64,000 nt of DNA, from the NCBI RefSeq assembly GCF_012396185.1, contig NZ_JAAXOW010000001.1, positions 806,001 through 870,000 on the forward strand, given 5' to 3'. The number at the start of each line of letters is the position of its first letter. Position 1 is the stretch's first letter. Shown piece by piece: positions 9,251-17,790 of this stretch. This DNA is from Sanguibacter hominis ATCC BAA-789 (GTDB taxonomy: Bacteria > Actinomycetota > Actinomycetes > Actinomycetales > Cellulomonadaceae). The notes below the pieces were generated by a model. It worked only from the letters and a program-made list of their open reading frames with translations, was not told where the DNA came from and did no database searches. The translations under genes were made by a program, and so were the position numbers.

Positions 9251-9292
9251 TTGTCACCCGGGATCTTGGTCCTAGCGTTGCACATATGTGCA
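9251..9292 (+). promoter_or_regulatory. glpD promoter and palindromic operator
   Basis: TTGTCA (9251-9256) and TAGCGT (9273-9278) are 16 bp apart. The perfect 14-bp palindrome TGCACATATGTGCA (9279-9292) covers the expected transcription start. The site is next to the SorC-type regulator gene and is the likely repressor site for glpD and possibly for the regulator itself. Confidence 0.6.
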
Positions 9293-9366
9293 GCCCGGTT
9301 GCGCGGATGTTCTACCGATGTTTGGTTGAGACCGGAACAGCACCAACCTCCGGCGAAAGGCCAGCA

Positions 9367-11121
9367 ATGTCAGTCTCCGGCACGTCAACCCGTCTGACCC
9401 CCAGCACCCGTGAGGCCTCGCTCGAGGCGCTCCGCCAGAGCGCGGCCACCCCGCTCGACGTCCTGGTCGTCGGCGGCGGCGTGACCGGCGCCGGCATCGC
9501 GCTCGACGCCGTGACCCGCGGCCTGAGCACCGCGATCGTCGAGGCGCAGGACTGGTCCTCCGGCACATCGAGCCGTTCCTCGAAGCTCGTGCACGGTGGC
9601 CTGCGCTACCTGCAGATGCTCGACTTCCACCTGGTCAAGGAGGCGCTCACCGAGCGCGACCTCCTCATCAACAAGCTCGCCCCGCACCTCGTCAAGCCGG
9701 TCTCGTTCCTGTACCCGCTCGAGCACAAGGTCTGGGAGCGCGCCTATGTCGGCGCCGGCGTCGCCCTGTACGACGGGCTCGCGACCCTCGCCCCCGGCAA
9801 GCGCGCGATGCCGTGGCACCGCCACCTCAGCCGCAAGGGCATGGACCGCCTGTTCCCCGACCTGCGCCACGACGCCGCCGTCGGCGCGCTGCGCTACTGG
9901 GACGCGAGCGTCGATGACGCGCGCCTCGTCTCGACCCTCGTCCGGACCGCCGCGGGCTACGGCGCCCACGCCGCGAGCCGCACCCAGGTCGTCGAGCTCA
10001 CGAAGAACGCGCGCGGCCGCATCGACGGCGCCGTCCTCCAGGACCTCGAGACCGGCGAGAAGATCACCGCCAAGGCTCGCCACGTCATCAACGCCACGGG
10101 CGTCTGGACCGAGGACACCGAGGCTCTCGCGGGCGGCTCCGGCGGGCTGCGGGTGCTCGCGTCCAAGGGCATCCACATCGTCGTCCCGCGCGACCGCATC
10201 CGCGGCAAGGTCGGCCTGATCCTCCAGACCGAGAAGTCCGTGCTTTTCGTCATCCCGTGGTCCCGCTACTGGGTCATCGGCACGACGGACACCCCGTGGG
10301 AGCAGGAGCTCACGCACCCCGTCGCGACCTCGGCCGACATCGACTACGTCCTCGAGCACGCGAACGCCGTCCTCGCCGAGCCGCTCACGCGCGACGACAT
10401 CATCGGCACGTGGGCGGGCCTGCGCCCGCTCCTGCAGCCGGGCACCAAGGAGGGCACGTCGTCGGCCAAGGTGTCGCGTGAGCACACTGTCGCCTCACCC
10501 GAGCCAGGCCTCACCGTCATCGCGGGCGGCAAGCTCACCACCTACCGTGTCATGGCTGAGGACGCCGTCGACTTCGCGCTCGGCGCGGAGGCGAGCCAGC
10601 TCCCGTCCGTGACGTCCAAGACGCCGCTGCTCGGCGCCGTCGGGCTCGAGGCCCAGCGCAACTGGGCGCGCACCCACGCCTCGACGTACGGGTGGTCGAA
10701 CGCCATGCTCGACCACCTCTTCCACCGGTACGGCGCGCTCGTCGCAGACATCGTCCACCTGTGCGAGCAGGACCCGAGCCTCGCCAAGCCGCTCGAGCAC
10801 GCGTCCGCGTATCTCCGCGCCGAGGTCTCCTACGCGGCGAGCCACGAGGGTGTCCTCCACCTCGAAGACGTGATGCTGCACCGCACGCGCCTCGTCTACG
10901 AGGAGCGCGACCGTGGGCTCGCCGCCCTCCCCGAGATCGTCGACATCATCGCGCCGATCCTCGGCTGGGACGACGAGCGCCGGGCGGCGGAGATCGCGTC
11001 CTACACCGCGCGCGCCGAGGCCGAGGAAGCTGCTTCCCACGACCTCGACGACGCCTCCGCCGAGGAGACGCGCCTCAAGGCTGCTGATATCAGCCCCATG
11101 ACAACGCTCGGTTCTCACTGA
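9367..11121 (+). CDS. glpD: Glycerol-3-phosphate dehydrogenase (FAD-dependent, GlpD)
   Basis: This 584-residue flavoprotein oxidises glycerol 3-phosphate to dihydroxyacetone phosphate at the membrane and passes electrons to quinones. The N-terminal FAD motif is LVVGGGVTGAGIALDAVTRG, followed by the family signatures SSRSSKLVHGGLRYL and GGKLTTYRVMAEDAV. The C-terminal helical domain (DVMLHRTRL) is present. The ATG at 9367 follows GAAAGG. The open frame runs upstream to 9286, but that part spans the operator and is not family-like. It is first in the glpD-glpF-glpK set. Confidence 0.97.
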   Translation: MSVSGTSTRLTPSTREASLEALRQSAATPLDVLVVGGGVTGAGIALDAVTRGLSTAIVEAQDWSSGTSSRSSKLVHGGLRYLQMLDFHLVKEALTERDLLINKLAPHLVKPVSFLYPLEHKVWERAYVGAGVALYDGLATLAPGKRAMPWHRHLSRKGMDRLFPDLRHDAAVGALRYWDASVDDARLVSTLVRTAAGYGAHAASRTQVVELTKNARGRIDGAVLQDLETGEKITAKARHVINATGVWTEDTEALAGGSGGLRVLASKGIHIVVPRDRIRGKVGLILQTEKSVLFVIPWSRYWVIGTTDTPWEQELTHPVATSADIDYVLEHANAVLAEPLTRDDIIGTWAGLRPLLQPGTKEGTSSAKVSREHTVASPEPGLTVIAGGKLTTYRVMAEDAVDFALGAEASQLPSVTSKTPLLGAVGLEAQRNWARTHASTYGWSNAMLDHLFHRYGALVADIVHLCEQDPSLAKPLEHASAYLRAEVSYAASHEGVLHLEDVMLHRTRLVYEERDRGLAALPEIVDIIAPILGWDDERRAAEIASYTARAEAEEAASHDLDDASAEETRLKAADISPMTTLGSH

Positions 11122-11128
11122 GCGTCCA

Positions 11129-11202
11129 GGTCGGTGCTGGCGCCCGCCAGCACCGACCGGCCGCCCTCGGGCGGTCTGGCCCGTCCGCGAGGGGCGGACG
11201 GG
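11129..11202 (+). terminator. Three consecutive hairpins between glpD and glpF
   Basis: Arms 11129-11142 and 11145-11158 form a perfect 14-bp inverted repeat. A second GC hairpin spans 11161-11174. A third has 9-bp arms at 11180-11188 and 11194-11202. No U-run follows, as is common in actinobacterial terminators. They may stop part of the transcription after glpD or protect the glpD 3' end. glpF starts 37 bp further on. Confidence 0.6.
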
Positions 11203-11239
11203 TATCCACGACAACGAAGTCAATGAAAGCGGGCACACC

Positions 11240-11971
11240 ATGACACTGACCGACATCTTCGTCTCCGAAGTGATCGGCACGGCACTCCTGATCCTCCTCG
11301 GCGCGGGCGTCGTCGCCAACGTCGTCCTCCCGAAGAACAAGGGATTCAACGCGGGATGGGTCGTCATCACGTTCGGGTGGGGGCTTGCCGTCTACGCAGG
11401 CGTGTGGGCGGCGTGGAAGTCGGGAGCACACCTCAACCCGGCCGTCACGTTCGGCATCATCGCGAACAAGCAGGAGAACTACGTCGACGGCATCCCTGTC
11501 GACGTCACCAGCACCCTGGTCTACCTCTCGGGGGAGATGGTCGGCGCGTTCATCGGCGCTGTCCTCGCCTACCTCGCCTACAAGAAGCACTTCGACGACG
11601 CCGACGCCGACTCGGGCTCCAAGCTCGCTGTCTTCTCGACCGGCCCGGCGATCCGTTCCTACGGCTGGAACCTCGTCACGGAGGCCCTCGGCACGTTCGT
11701 GCTCGTGTTCGTCATCCTGCAGTTCGGCAACTCGCCGCACGAGCTCGGCCCGCTCGCGGTCGCGCTGCTCGTGGTCGGTATCGGCATGAGCCTCGGCGGG
11801 CCCACCGGCTACGCGATCAACCCGGCACGTGACCTCGCGCCCCGAATCGCGCACGCCCTCCTCCCGATCAAGGGCAAGGGCTCGAGCGACTGGGGCTACG
11901 CCTGGGTGCCCGTCGTCGGCCCGATCATCGGCGGTGTTCTCGCCGGCCTCCTGGCCACCGCCGTCGCCTGA
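11240..11971 (+). CDS. glpF: Glycerol uptake facilitator (MIP/aquaglyceroporin)
   Basis: This 243-residue integral membrane channel admits glycerol by facilitated diffusion. Both NPA signature loops are present (HLNPAVTFG near residue 65 and AINPARDLAPR near 193), and six hydrophobic segments fit the two-fold MIP repeat. The Asp after the second NPA-Arg (NPARDLAPR) is typical of glycerol channels as opposed to strict aquaporins. It lies between glpD and glpK and feeds the kinase. Hairpins flank the gene on both sides, so its transcript level may be set separately from those of its neighbours. Confidence 0.97.
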   Translation: MTLTDIFVSEVIGTALLILLGAGVVANVVLPKNKGFNAGWVVITFGWGLAVYAGVWAAWKSGAHLNPAVTFGIIANKQENYVDGIPVDVTSTLVYLSGEMVGAFIGAVLAYLAYKKHFDDADADSGSKLAVFSTGPAIRSYGWNLVTEALGTFVLVFVILQFGNSPHELGPLAVALLVVGIGMSLGGPTGYAINPARDLAPRIAHALLPIKGKGSSDWGYAWVPVVGPIIGGVLAGLLATAVA

Positions 11972-11982
11972 CCTTGTCTAGC

Positions 11983-12014
11983 GCGGAAGGCCGCCACGAA
12001 CGGCGGCCTTCCGC
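11983..12014 (+). terminator. Hairpin between glpF and glpK
   Basis: A perfect 13-bp stem (11983-11995 with 12002-12014) and a 6-nt loop, just after the glpF stop and 45 bp before glpK. It is a strong terminator or attenuator candidate without a U-run. Confidence 0.65.
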
Positions 12015-12059
12015 AGGCACACCTGACCCCCCGCACACGACGCGAAGGAAACCTGGACC

Positions 12060-13577
12060 ATGACGAAGAAGTACGTCCTTGCGATCGACCAGGGCACCAC
12101 AAGCTCTCGGGCGATCCTCTTCACCCACGAGGGCACGATCCACTCGGTCGGCCAGCTCGAGCACGACCAGATCTTTCCCCAGGCCGGCTGGGTCGAGCAC
12201 AACCCGGAGCAGATCTGGAACAACGTCCGCGAGGCTGTCGGCATCGCTCTGACGCGCGGCAACGCCACGCACGAGGACGTCGCGGCAGTCGGCATCACGA
12301 ACCAGCGCGAGACGGCGGTCGTCTGGGACAAGACGACCGGCAAGCCGGTCTACAACGCGATCGTCTGGCAGGACACGCGTACCCAGAAGATCGTCGACGA
12401 GCTGGGTGGCTCGGACGGCCCCGAGAAGTACAAGGACATCGTCGGGCTGCCGCTCGCGACGTACTTCTCCGGCCCGAAGGTCAAGTGGATCCTCGACAAC
12501 GTCGAGGGCGCCCGCGAGGCGGCCGAGCGCGGCGACCTGCTGTTCGGCAACACCGACACCTGGGTGCTGTGGAACATGACGGGCGGCCCCGAGGGCGGCG
12601 TGCACGTCACCGACGTCACCAACGCGTCGCGCACGATGCTCATGAACATCGACACCCTCGACTGGAACGAGGACATCGCGAGGGACATGACGATCCCCAT
12701 GTCGATGCTCCCCGAGATCCGCTCGTCGTCCGAGGTGTACGGCCACGGCCGTGCGCGGGGCATGGTGCCCGGCGTGCCGATCGCCGGCATCCTCGGCGAC
12801 CAGCAGGCCGCGACGTTCGGCCAGGCGTGCTTCGAGGTCGGTACGGCCAAGAACACGTACGGCACGGGCAACTTCATGCTGCTCAACACGGGCACGGAGC
12901 CGGTCCGGTCGGAGAACGGCCTGCTGACGACGGTCTGCTACAAGATCGGCGACCAGCCCGCGGTGTACGCGCTCGAGGGTTCGATCGCGGTGACGGGGTC
13001 GCTCGTGCAGTGGCTGCGTGACAACCTCGGCATGTTCGACGACGCGCCGGACATCGAGCACCTGGCGAGCAAGGTCGAGGACAACGGTGGCGCGTACTTC
13101 GTGCCGGCGTTCTCGGGCTTGTTCGCACCGCACTGGCGCTCCGACGCGCGCGGGGCGCTCGTCGGCCTGACGCGCTACGTCAACAAGAACCACATCGCGC
13201 GTGCTGCTCTGGAGGCCACGGCCTTCCAGACGCGCGAGGTGCTCGACGCGATGAACGCCGACTCGGGCGTCCCCCTCAAGGAGCTCAAGGTCGACGGCGG
13301 CATGGTGTCCAACGAGCTGCTCATGCAGTTCCAGGCGGACATCCTCGACGTCGAGGTCGTGCGACCGAAGGTCGCCGAGACGACGGCGCTCGGCGCGGCC
13401 TACGCGGCGGGTATCGCAGTCGGGTTCTGGGAGGGCGAGCAGGACGTCCGCGACAACTGGGTCGAGGGCGGCCGCTGGAAGCCGACGATCGAGCCGGAAG
13501 AGCGCGACCGTCAGTACCGCCTCTGGAAGAAGGCCGTCACGAAGACCCTCGACTGGGTCGACGACGACGTGAAGTAG
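12060..13577 (+). CDS. glpK: Glycerol kinase
   Basis: This 505-residue FGGY kinase makes glycerol 3-phosphate from glycerol and ATP. The start [21 protein letters not shown] is diagnostic, as are NQRET, WQDTRT, the GDQQAA segment and the C-terminal [18 protein letters not shown] nucleotide-binding motif. The length is normal. The RBS GAAGGAAA lies about 9 nt before the ATG. It completes the glp set, with GlpF supplying substrate and GlpD consuming product. A strong bidirectional hairpin follows. Confidence 0.98.
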   Translation: MTKKYVLAIDQGTTSSRAILFTHEGTIHSVGQLEHDQIFPQAGWVEHNPEQIWNNVREAVGIALTRGNATHEDVAAVGITNQRETAVVWDKTTGKPVYNAIVWQDTRTQKIVDELGGSDGPEKYKDIVGLPLATYFSGPKVKWILDNVEGAREAAERGDLLFGNTDTWVLWNMTGGPEGGVHVTDVTNASRTMLMNIDTLDWNEDIARDMTIPMSMLPEIRSSSEVYGHGRARGMVPGVPIAGILGDQQAATFGQACFEVGTAKNTYGTGNFMLLNTGTEPVRSENGLLTTVCYKIGDQPAVYALEGSIAVTGSLVQWLRDNLGMFDDAPDIEHLASKVEDNGGAYFVPAFSGLFAPHWRSDARGALVGLTRYVNKNHIARAALEATAFQTREVLDAMNADSGVPLKELKVDGGMVSNELLMQFQADILDVEVVRPKVAETTALGAAYAAGIAVGFWEGEQDVRDNWVEGGRWKPTIEPEERDRQYRLWKKAVTKTLDWVDDDVK

Positions 13578-13604
13578 ACCGCTCGGCCTCCTTCTCTACA
13601 CACG

Positions 13605-13645
13605 GATCGCCCGTCTGCACACGTGGAGTGTGCAGACGGGCGATC
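13605..13645. terminator. Bidirectional terminator between glpK and the convergent protease gene
   Basis: A perfect 18-bp stem (13605-13622 with 13628-13645) with a 5-nt loop in the gap between two convergent genes. It can serve both strands. Confidence 0.8.
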
Positions 13646-13678
13646 TGTGCGTCTGGGAGCTGCGCGTCGGCGGGCCGG

Positions 13679-14827
13679 TCAGAGGTCCGGCTGGCACTCC
13701 CCTGAGCCGAGGACGGCGAGCCCAGCACGGTCGCCAGGGCCCCACGACGTCCTCGTCGAGTCGCTCGGGTGCATGAGTGCGTCCGTGTCCTCGACGTGGT
13801 CCAGGCCGAGCATGTGGCCGACCTCGTGGCGCAGCACCTGCACGTAGCCCGGCTCCCCCGCGTACCGCGGGTAGTCGAGCATCGTCGTATCGATCGCGAC
13901 GGCGCCTGTCACGTATCCGACACTGCCGCCGAACTCGAGCGCGGAGGAACCCCCGAGCCCTGCGATGGTGCCGGCGAGCCCCGGCATCTCCGCCTCGTCG
14001 GCGAACCCGATGATCACGGGAGCCCACCGCCCGCCGTACTGGTCCGGCTGGTATGCCTCGCGCTCGAAGCTGACCCGCTCGCTCGTGGTGCCGTCGAGGA
14101 TGATCTGCAGGCCCGTCAGCTCGCTCGCCTCGGCGAGGACGTGGCTCACCCAGTCGACGAAGTCCTGTGGCGCACGCGCGGTGTCGACGACGACGCGCAG
14201 CGGCCGGCAGGGTGACCAGGTCACCGGCATCTGGTCGTGGTAGTTCAAGAACTCGTAGGTGCCGACGAGCCCTTGTGTGCTGACGGCGGGGAGCAGCCGC
14301 TCACGCTGCTCCTCGAACCCCGCGGGAGGGCGGAGCCGTGACGTGACCCGTGGCATGTCGGCGAGGTCGGACATGGGCACGGTCAGTGACGGGTCGACCC
14401 GGTTCGGGCCCCAGCGGCTGTAACCCGCGATGAGGGAGACGACGACGATCACGATGACGAGGAACCCGGTGAGCGGGCTGCTGTCCCGGCGGGGTGCTCG
14501 AGAGGTGGCGGGCGACGGGACGTGCCACGCTTCGGGCCGCTGGCGGCGGGTGCGCGGCCGGTCTGCCTCTCGCTCGTACCGGGCGAAGGCCCTCGCAAGG
14601 GACTCGTCGTCGCGGAGCTGCTGCTCCATGGCGGTCCACTGTACGTCCACGTTCTCGGGCGTCCACGAGTCTTGTCCCCCGGTCCCGGGCACGGGCACCC
14701 CGCGAGGCGGGACCAGCGGCTCCGGCGACCACGACTGTGGCTCGCGGCGCTCGACGACGCCGTCGTCGTCGCGCCCGGAGTCCCAGGGGTTGCTCGGAGG
14801 GATCGCGGGATCGCCGGGCGTGGTCAC
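13679..14827 (-). CDS. Membrane-anchored matrixin-like zinc metalloprotease
   Basis: The gene encodes about 382 residues. A long polar, Pro/Arg-rich cytoplasmic N-terminus is followed by a single membrane helix (LTGFLVIVIVVVSLIAGYS, near residue 130) and an extracytoplasmic domain. That domain ends in the zinc site HEVGHMLGLDH with a downstream Met (DALMHPS), as in matrixins and other metzincins. The putative catalytic Glu and three His are intact. Its physiological substrate is unknown. The GTG start at 14827 is a guess, since no good RBS is seen. It is convergent with glpK and divergent from the S33 hydrolase. Confidence 0.85.
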   Translation of the reverse strand: MTTPGDPAIPPSNPWDSGRDDDGVVERREPQSWSPEPLVPPRGVPVPGTGGQDSWTPENVDVQWTAMEQQLRDDESLARAFARYEREADRPRTRRQRPEAWHVPSPATSRAPRRDSSPLTGFLVIVIVVVSLIAGYSRWGPNRVDPSLTVPMSDLADMPRVTSRLRPPAGFEEQRERLLPAVSTQGLVGTYEFLNYHDQMPVTWSPCRPLRVVVDTARAPQDFVDWVSHVLAEASELTGLQIILDGTTSERVSFEREAYQPDQYGGRWAPVIIGFADEAEMPGLAGTIAGLGGSSALEFGGSVGYVTGAVAIDTTMLDYPRYAGEPGYVQVLRHEVGHMLGLDHVEDTDALMHPSDSTRTSWGPGDRAGLAVLGSGECQPDL

Positions 14828-14916
14828 CCCCACATCGTGGCGTATCGAGGAGCATCCGTCACGCATGACCTGCGCACGTACGACTGTCCTCCTCGCCCGG
14901 GTGGGAGCATGGGCTC

Positions 14917-16227
14917 ATGAGCCTCCACCGCCTGCCTGGTGTCCGCGTGATCGACCACGTCGTGACGGTCCCGCTCGTCCACGACGACGGCGCAGACCCG
15001 CGCACGATCACGGTCCTGGCGCGCGAGCTCGTCTCGGCGACCCGTGCGGGAGACGACCTGCCGCTCCTCCTCTTCTTGCAGGGCGGTCCCGGCGGCAGGT
15101 CTCCGCGCCCGCTCGGGAGCGACGGCTGGTGGGCTGCGGCGCTCGACCGGTTCCGTGTCGTGCTGCTCGACCAGCGCGGCACGGGGCGTTCGACCCCCGT
15201 GACCGCGGCGACCATGGCGGCGCTCGCGGACGGCGCGGGCTCGGACCCGGCTGCCCAGGCCGCGGCGCAGGCGGAGTACCTCGCGCACTTCCGCGCGGAC
15301 GCGATCGTCGCTGACGCCGAGGCCGTGCGTCGGCAGGTCTACGGCGGGCGCCGGTGGACGACGCTCGGCCAGTCGTACGGCGGCTTCCTCACCCTCACGT
15401 ACCTGTCACGGCATCCTGAGGCGCTCGACGCGTGCCTCGTGACAGGCGGCCTCGCGAGCATCCACCCGGACGCGACGGCCCTCTACACGAACACGTGGGC
15501 GCGCACCCTGGTGAAGAACGACGCGATGCGCCGTCGGCACCCGGGCGACGCCGAGATCCTCGCGCGCGTCGCGGACGTGCTCGACGCCGGCGAGACGCGC
15601 CTGCCGAACGGCGACGTCGTCTCGGTGCGCCGCCTGCAGTCGCTCGGCATGGACCTCGGCATGCAGGCCGGCGCGGACCGCATCCACTGGCTGCTCGACG
15701 ACGCGTTCCTGCCCGACGGCGCGCCGGGCGCCGACGAGCGGCTCTCCGACACGTTCCTCGCGGGCCTCGAGTCCGCGACGGGCTTCCGCACGAACCCGCT
15801 GTACGCGGTGCTGCACGAGTCGATCTATGCCAGCGGCGACGGCGTCACACCGTGGGCCGCCGCCGCGACGATGCCGGCCGACTTCGCGCCCGACGCGCGG
15901 CCGCTCCAGCTCACGGGCGAGATGATCCTGCCCTGGATGTTCGAGGAGATCGCCGAGCTGCGGCCGTTCCGCGCAGCGACCGAGGCGCTGCACGCTCGCA
16001 CGTCATGGCCTGAGCTGTACGACCGCGGGCGCCTGGCCGCGAACGAGGTCCCGGTCGTCGCAGCGGTCTACCACGACGACATGTTCGTCCCGGCGGACCT
16101 GTCGCTCGCGACGGCGGCCGAGGTCGGGAACGTGCGCACGTGGATCACGAACGAGCACGAGCACGACGGGCTGCGCGTGGGCAACGCGCTGCCGCACCTG
16201 CTCGGCATGCTCGACGAGGGGCTGTAG
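14917..16227 (+). CDS. Alpha/beta-hydrolase, prolyl aminopeptidase (S33) family
   Basis: The protein has 436 residues. LQGGPGG forms the oxyanion loop. LLDQRGTGRSTP is the S33 signature, and GQSYGGF carries the nucleophile Ser. A C-terminal NEHEHDGLR supplies a likely catalytic His. The large cap domain between residues 150 and 320 is typical of this family. Members release N-terminal proline or act on short peptides in the cytosol. There is no signal peptide. The ATG follows a GGGAG segment. It is monocistronic between a divergent protease gene and a convergent regulator. Confidence 0.9.
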   Translation: MSLHRLPGVRVIDHVVTVPLVHDDGADPRTITVLARELVSATRAGDDLPLLLFLQGGPGGRSPRPLGSDGWWAAALDRFRVVLLDQRGTGRSTPVTAATMAALADGAGSDPAAQAAAQAEYLAHFRADAIVADAEAVRRQVYGGRRWTTLGQSYGGFLTLTYLSRHPEALDACLVTGGLASIHPDATALYTNTWARTLVKNDAMRRRHPGDAEILARVADVLDAGETRLPNGDVVSVRRLQSLGMDLGMQAGADRIHWLLDDAFLPDGAPGADERLSDTFLAGLESATGFRTNPLYAVLHESIYASGDGVTPWAAAATMPADFAPDARPLQLTGEMILPWMFEEIAELRPFRAATEALHARTSWPELYDRGRLAANEVPVVAAVYHDDMFVPADLSLATAAEVGNVRTWITNEHEHDGLRVGNALPHLLGMLDEGL

Positions 16228-16237
16228 CGCCGCGCCG

Positions 16238-17665
16238 TCAGGCCGGGGCGTGCCGCTCGAGGAACCGGTACACCTCGCCGTCGTCGACGCCCGGGAACGT
16301 GCCCCGGGGCAGGGCGGCGAGGACGTGGCTGTGCATCTTCGCGCTCGGCCACGCGGCGTCGCCCCAACGCTGCGCGAGCCGCTCGGGCGGGCGCTGGCAG
16401 CACGCCGCGTCCGGGCACGTGGAGGTCATGCGGCGCGTCGTCTCGCGACCGCGGAACCACTTCACGTCGCTGAACGGCACGCCGACGCTGATCGAGAACT
16501 CGCCGCTCTCGGCGGTGCCCGTCTGCGTCGAGCACCAGTACGTGCCGTTCGGCTTGTCGGTGTACTGGTAGTACTCGCTCGCCCTGTCGCGGGACGCGAA
16601 CGCCTGCCGCGCCGCCCACCGGCGGCACACGGTCTGCCCCTCGATCGAGCCCGTGACGTCGGCGGGGAAGCGCACACCGTCGTTCTCGTAGCCGCGCATG
16701 AGCGTGCCGGCGCCGTCGACGCGCACGTAGTGCAGGTGGATGCCGAGGTGCGCGGTCGCGAGGTTGGTGAAGCGCTGCGCGGCGGCGTCGTGGGCGATGC
16801 CGAACGCGTCGCGGAAGTCCGCGACGGCGAGATCCTTCTCCTTCTTGCGCGCGGTCAACCAGTCGACGCCAGCCGAGCGCGGGACGAGGCACGCGGCGGC
16901 GAAGTAGTTGATCTCGAGGCGCTGCCGCAGGAAGTCGGCGTAGGAGGCGGGACGCTCGTGGCCGAGCACGCGGTGCGCGATCGCCTGCAGGGCGAGCGAC
17001 CGCAGCCCGTGACCGCCCGGGATGGAGGCGGGCGGCAGGTAGATCCGGCCGTTCGCGAGGTCGGTGACCGTGCGGGTCGACGACGGCAGGTCGTCCGTGT
17101 GCAGGATCGTGAAACCGAGCTGCTCGGCGAGCACCGCGACGACGCGGTGCGTGAGGGGGCCTGACGTGTACCCGGCCTTGCGGACGAGCGGCTCGGCGAG
17201 CTCCTCGATCTCGGGCAGGTAGTTGTCGACCTCGCGCATCTCGAGGCGCAGCGCGGTGATCGCGCGACGGGCCTCCTCGGGCGTCGCGACGGCCTCCGCG
17301 TCGCGGCGTGCGAGCTCGCGGTGCAGGCCGACGAGCGTCTCGAGGACGGGCAGCGGCAGCTTCTGGCTGGACTTGACCTCGGGGAGGCCGAGCCGGCCGA
17401 AGGTGGTCGACCGCTGGGCGCGGTCGAGCTCGATCTCGAGCGCTGCGCGGTGCGACGGCGGCTCGGTCGACAGGAGGGCGGGCACGTCGACGCCGAGCGC
17501 GACCGCGAGCGTACCGAGCGCGCTGATGCGCGGCTCGCGCTTGCCGTTCTCGATGAGGGAGAGCTGCGACGGCGCGAGACCCGTCACCGCCGCGACGTCG
17601 TCGAGCGTGAGACCGGCGCTGGTCCGGAAGTGCCTGATGCGGCGCCCGAGCGTGATGAGGTCCAT
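16238..17665 (-). CDS. RamB/PrpR-like XRE regulator with ImmA-type domain
   Basis: The protein has 475 residues. An N-terminal XRE helix-turn-helix ([27 protein letters not shown]) lies near residues 18-45. A DUF955/ImmA-like middle domain ([27 protein letters not shown]) has degenerate zinc-protease residues. The C-terminal DUF2083 domain has clustered Cys ([11 protein letters not shown]). This architecture is that of RamB and PrpR, which control acetate, glyoxylate and propionate metabolism in corynebacteria and mycobacteria. It is divergent from pckG, so control of gluconeogenic carbon flow is a reasonable inference. TATCGT 6 nt before the ATG suggests a leaderless message. Confidence 0.9.
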   Translation of the reverse strand: MDLITLGRRIRHFRTSAGLTLDDVAAVTGLAPSQLSLIENGKREPRISALGTLAVALGVDVPALLSTEPPSHRAALEIELDRAQRSTTFGRLGLPEVKSSQKLPLPVLETLVGLHRELARRDAEAVATPEEARRAITALRLEMREVDNYLPEIEELAEPLVRKAGYTSGPLTHRVVAVLAEQLGFTILHTDDLPSSTRTVTDLANGRIYLPPASIPGGHGLRSLALQAIAHRVLGHERPASYADFLRQRLEINYFAAACLVPRSAGVDWLTARKKEKDLAVADFRDAFGIAHDAAAQRFTNLATAHLGIHLHYVRVDGAGTLMRGYENDGVRFPADVTGSIEGQTVCRRWAARQAFASRDRASEYYQYTDKPNGTYWCSTQTGTAESGEFSISVGVPFSDVKWFRGRETTRRMTSTCPDAACCQRPPERLAQRWGDAAWPSAKMHSHVLAALPRGTFPGVDDGEVYRFLERHAPA

Positions 17666-17671
17666 CGCTTG

Positions 17672-17697
17672 ACGATAGCGAAAGATCGGGCGATCTT
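17672..17697 (-). promoter_or_regulatory. Promoter and inverted repeat upstream of the RamB-like gene
   Basis: On the minus strand TATCGT (17677-17672) lies 6 nt before the ATG at 17665. Immediately upstream, AAGATCG-GG-CGATCTT (17682-17697) is a perfect 7-bp inverted repeat in the promoter spacer. It could be an autoregulatory site and may also influence pckG, which starts 94 bp away on the other strand. Confidence 0.5.
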
Positions 17698-17790
17698 CAC
17701 CCGATCCCGTTCGTGAATCGCGCGCTGAGGGGCGCAAGGGTGGAATCAGGACGGGCTGCCGACGCCCGCCGCACACGACAGGAGCCACCG

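Noticed and set aside
9286-9366. Longer GlpD start
   Set aside because: It would begin inside the operator palindrome and adds residues not found in GlpD. The flavoprotein motif fits the ATG at 9367.
13605-13645. Perfect inverted repeat as a possible transposon end or attachment site
   Set aside because: It lies alone between two convergent intact genes with a 5-nt loop, so a bidirectional terminator explains it.
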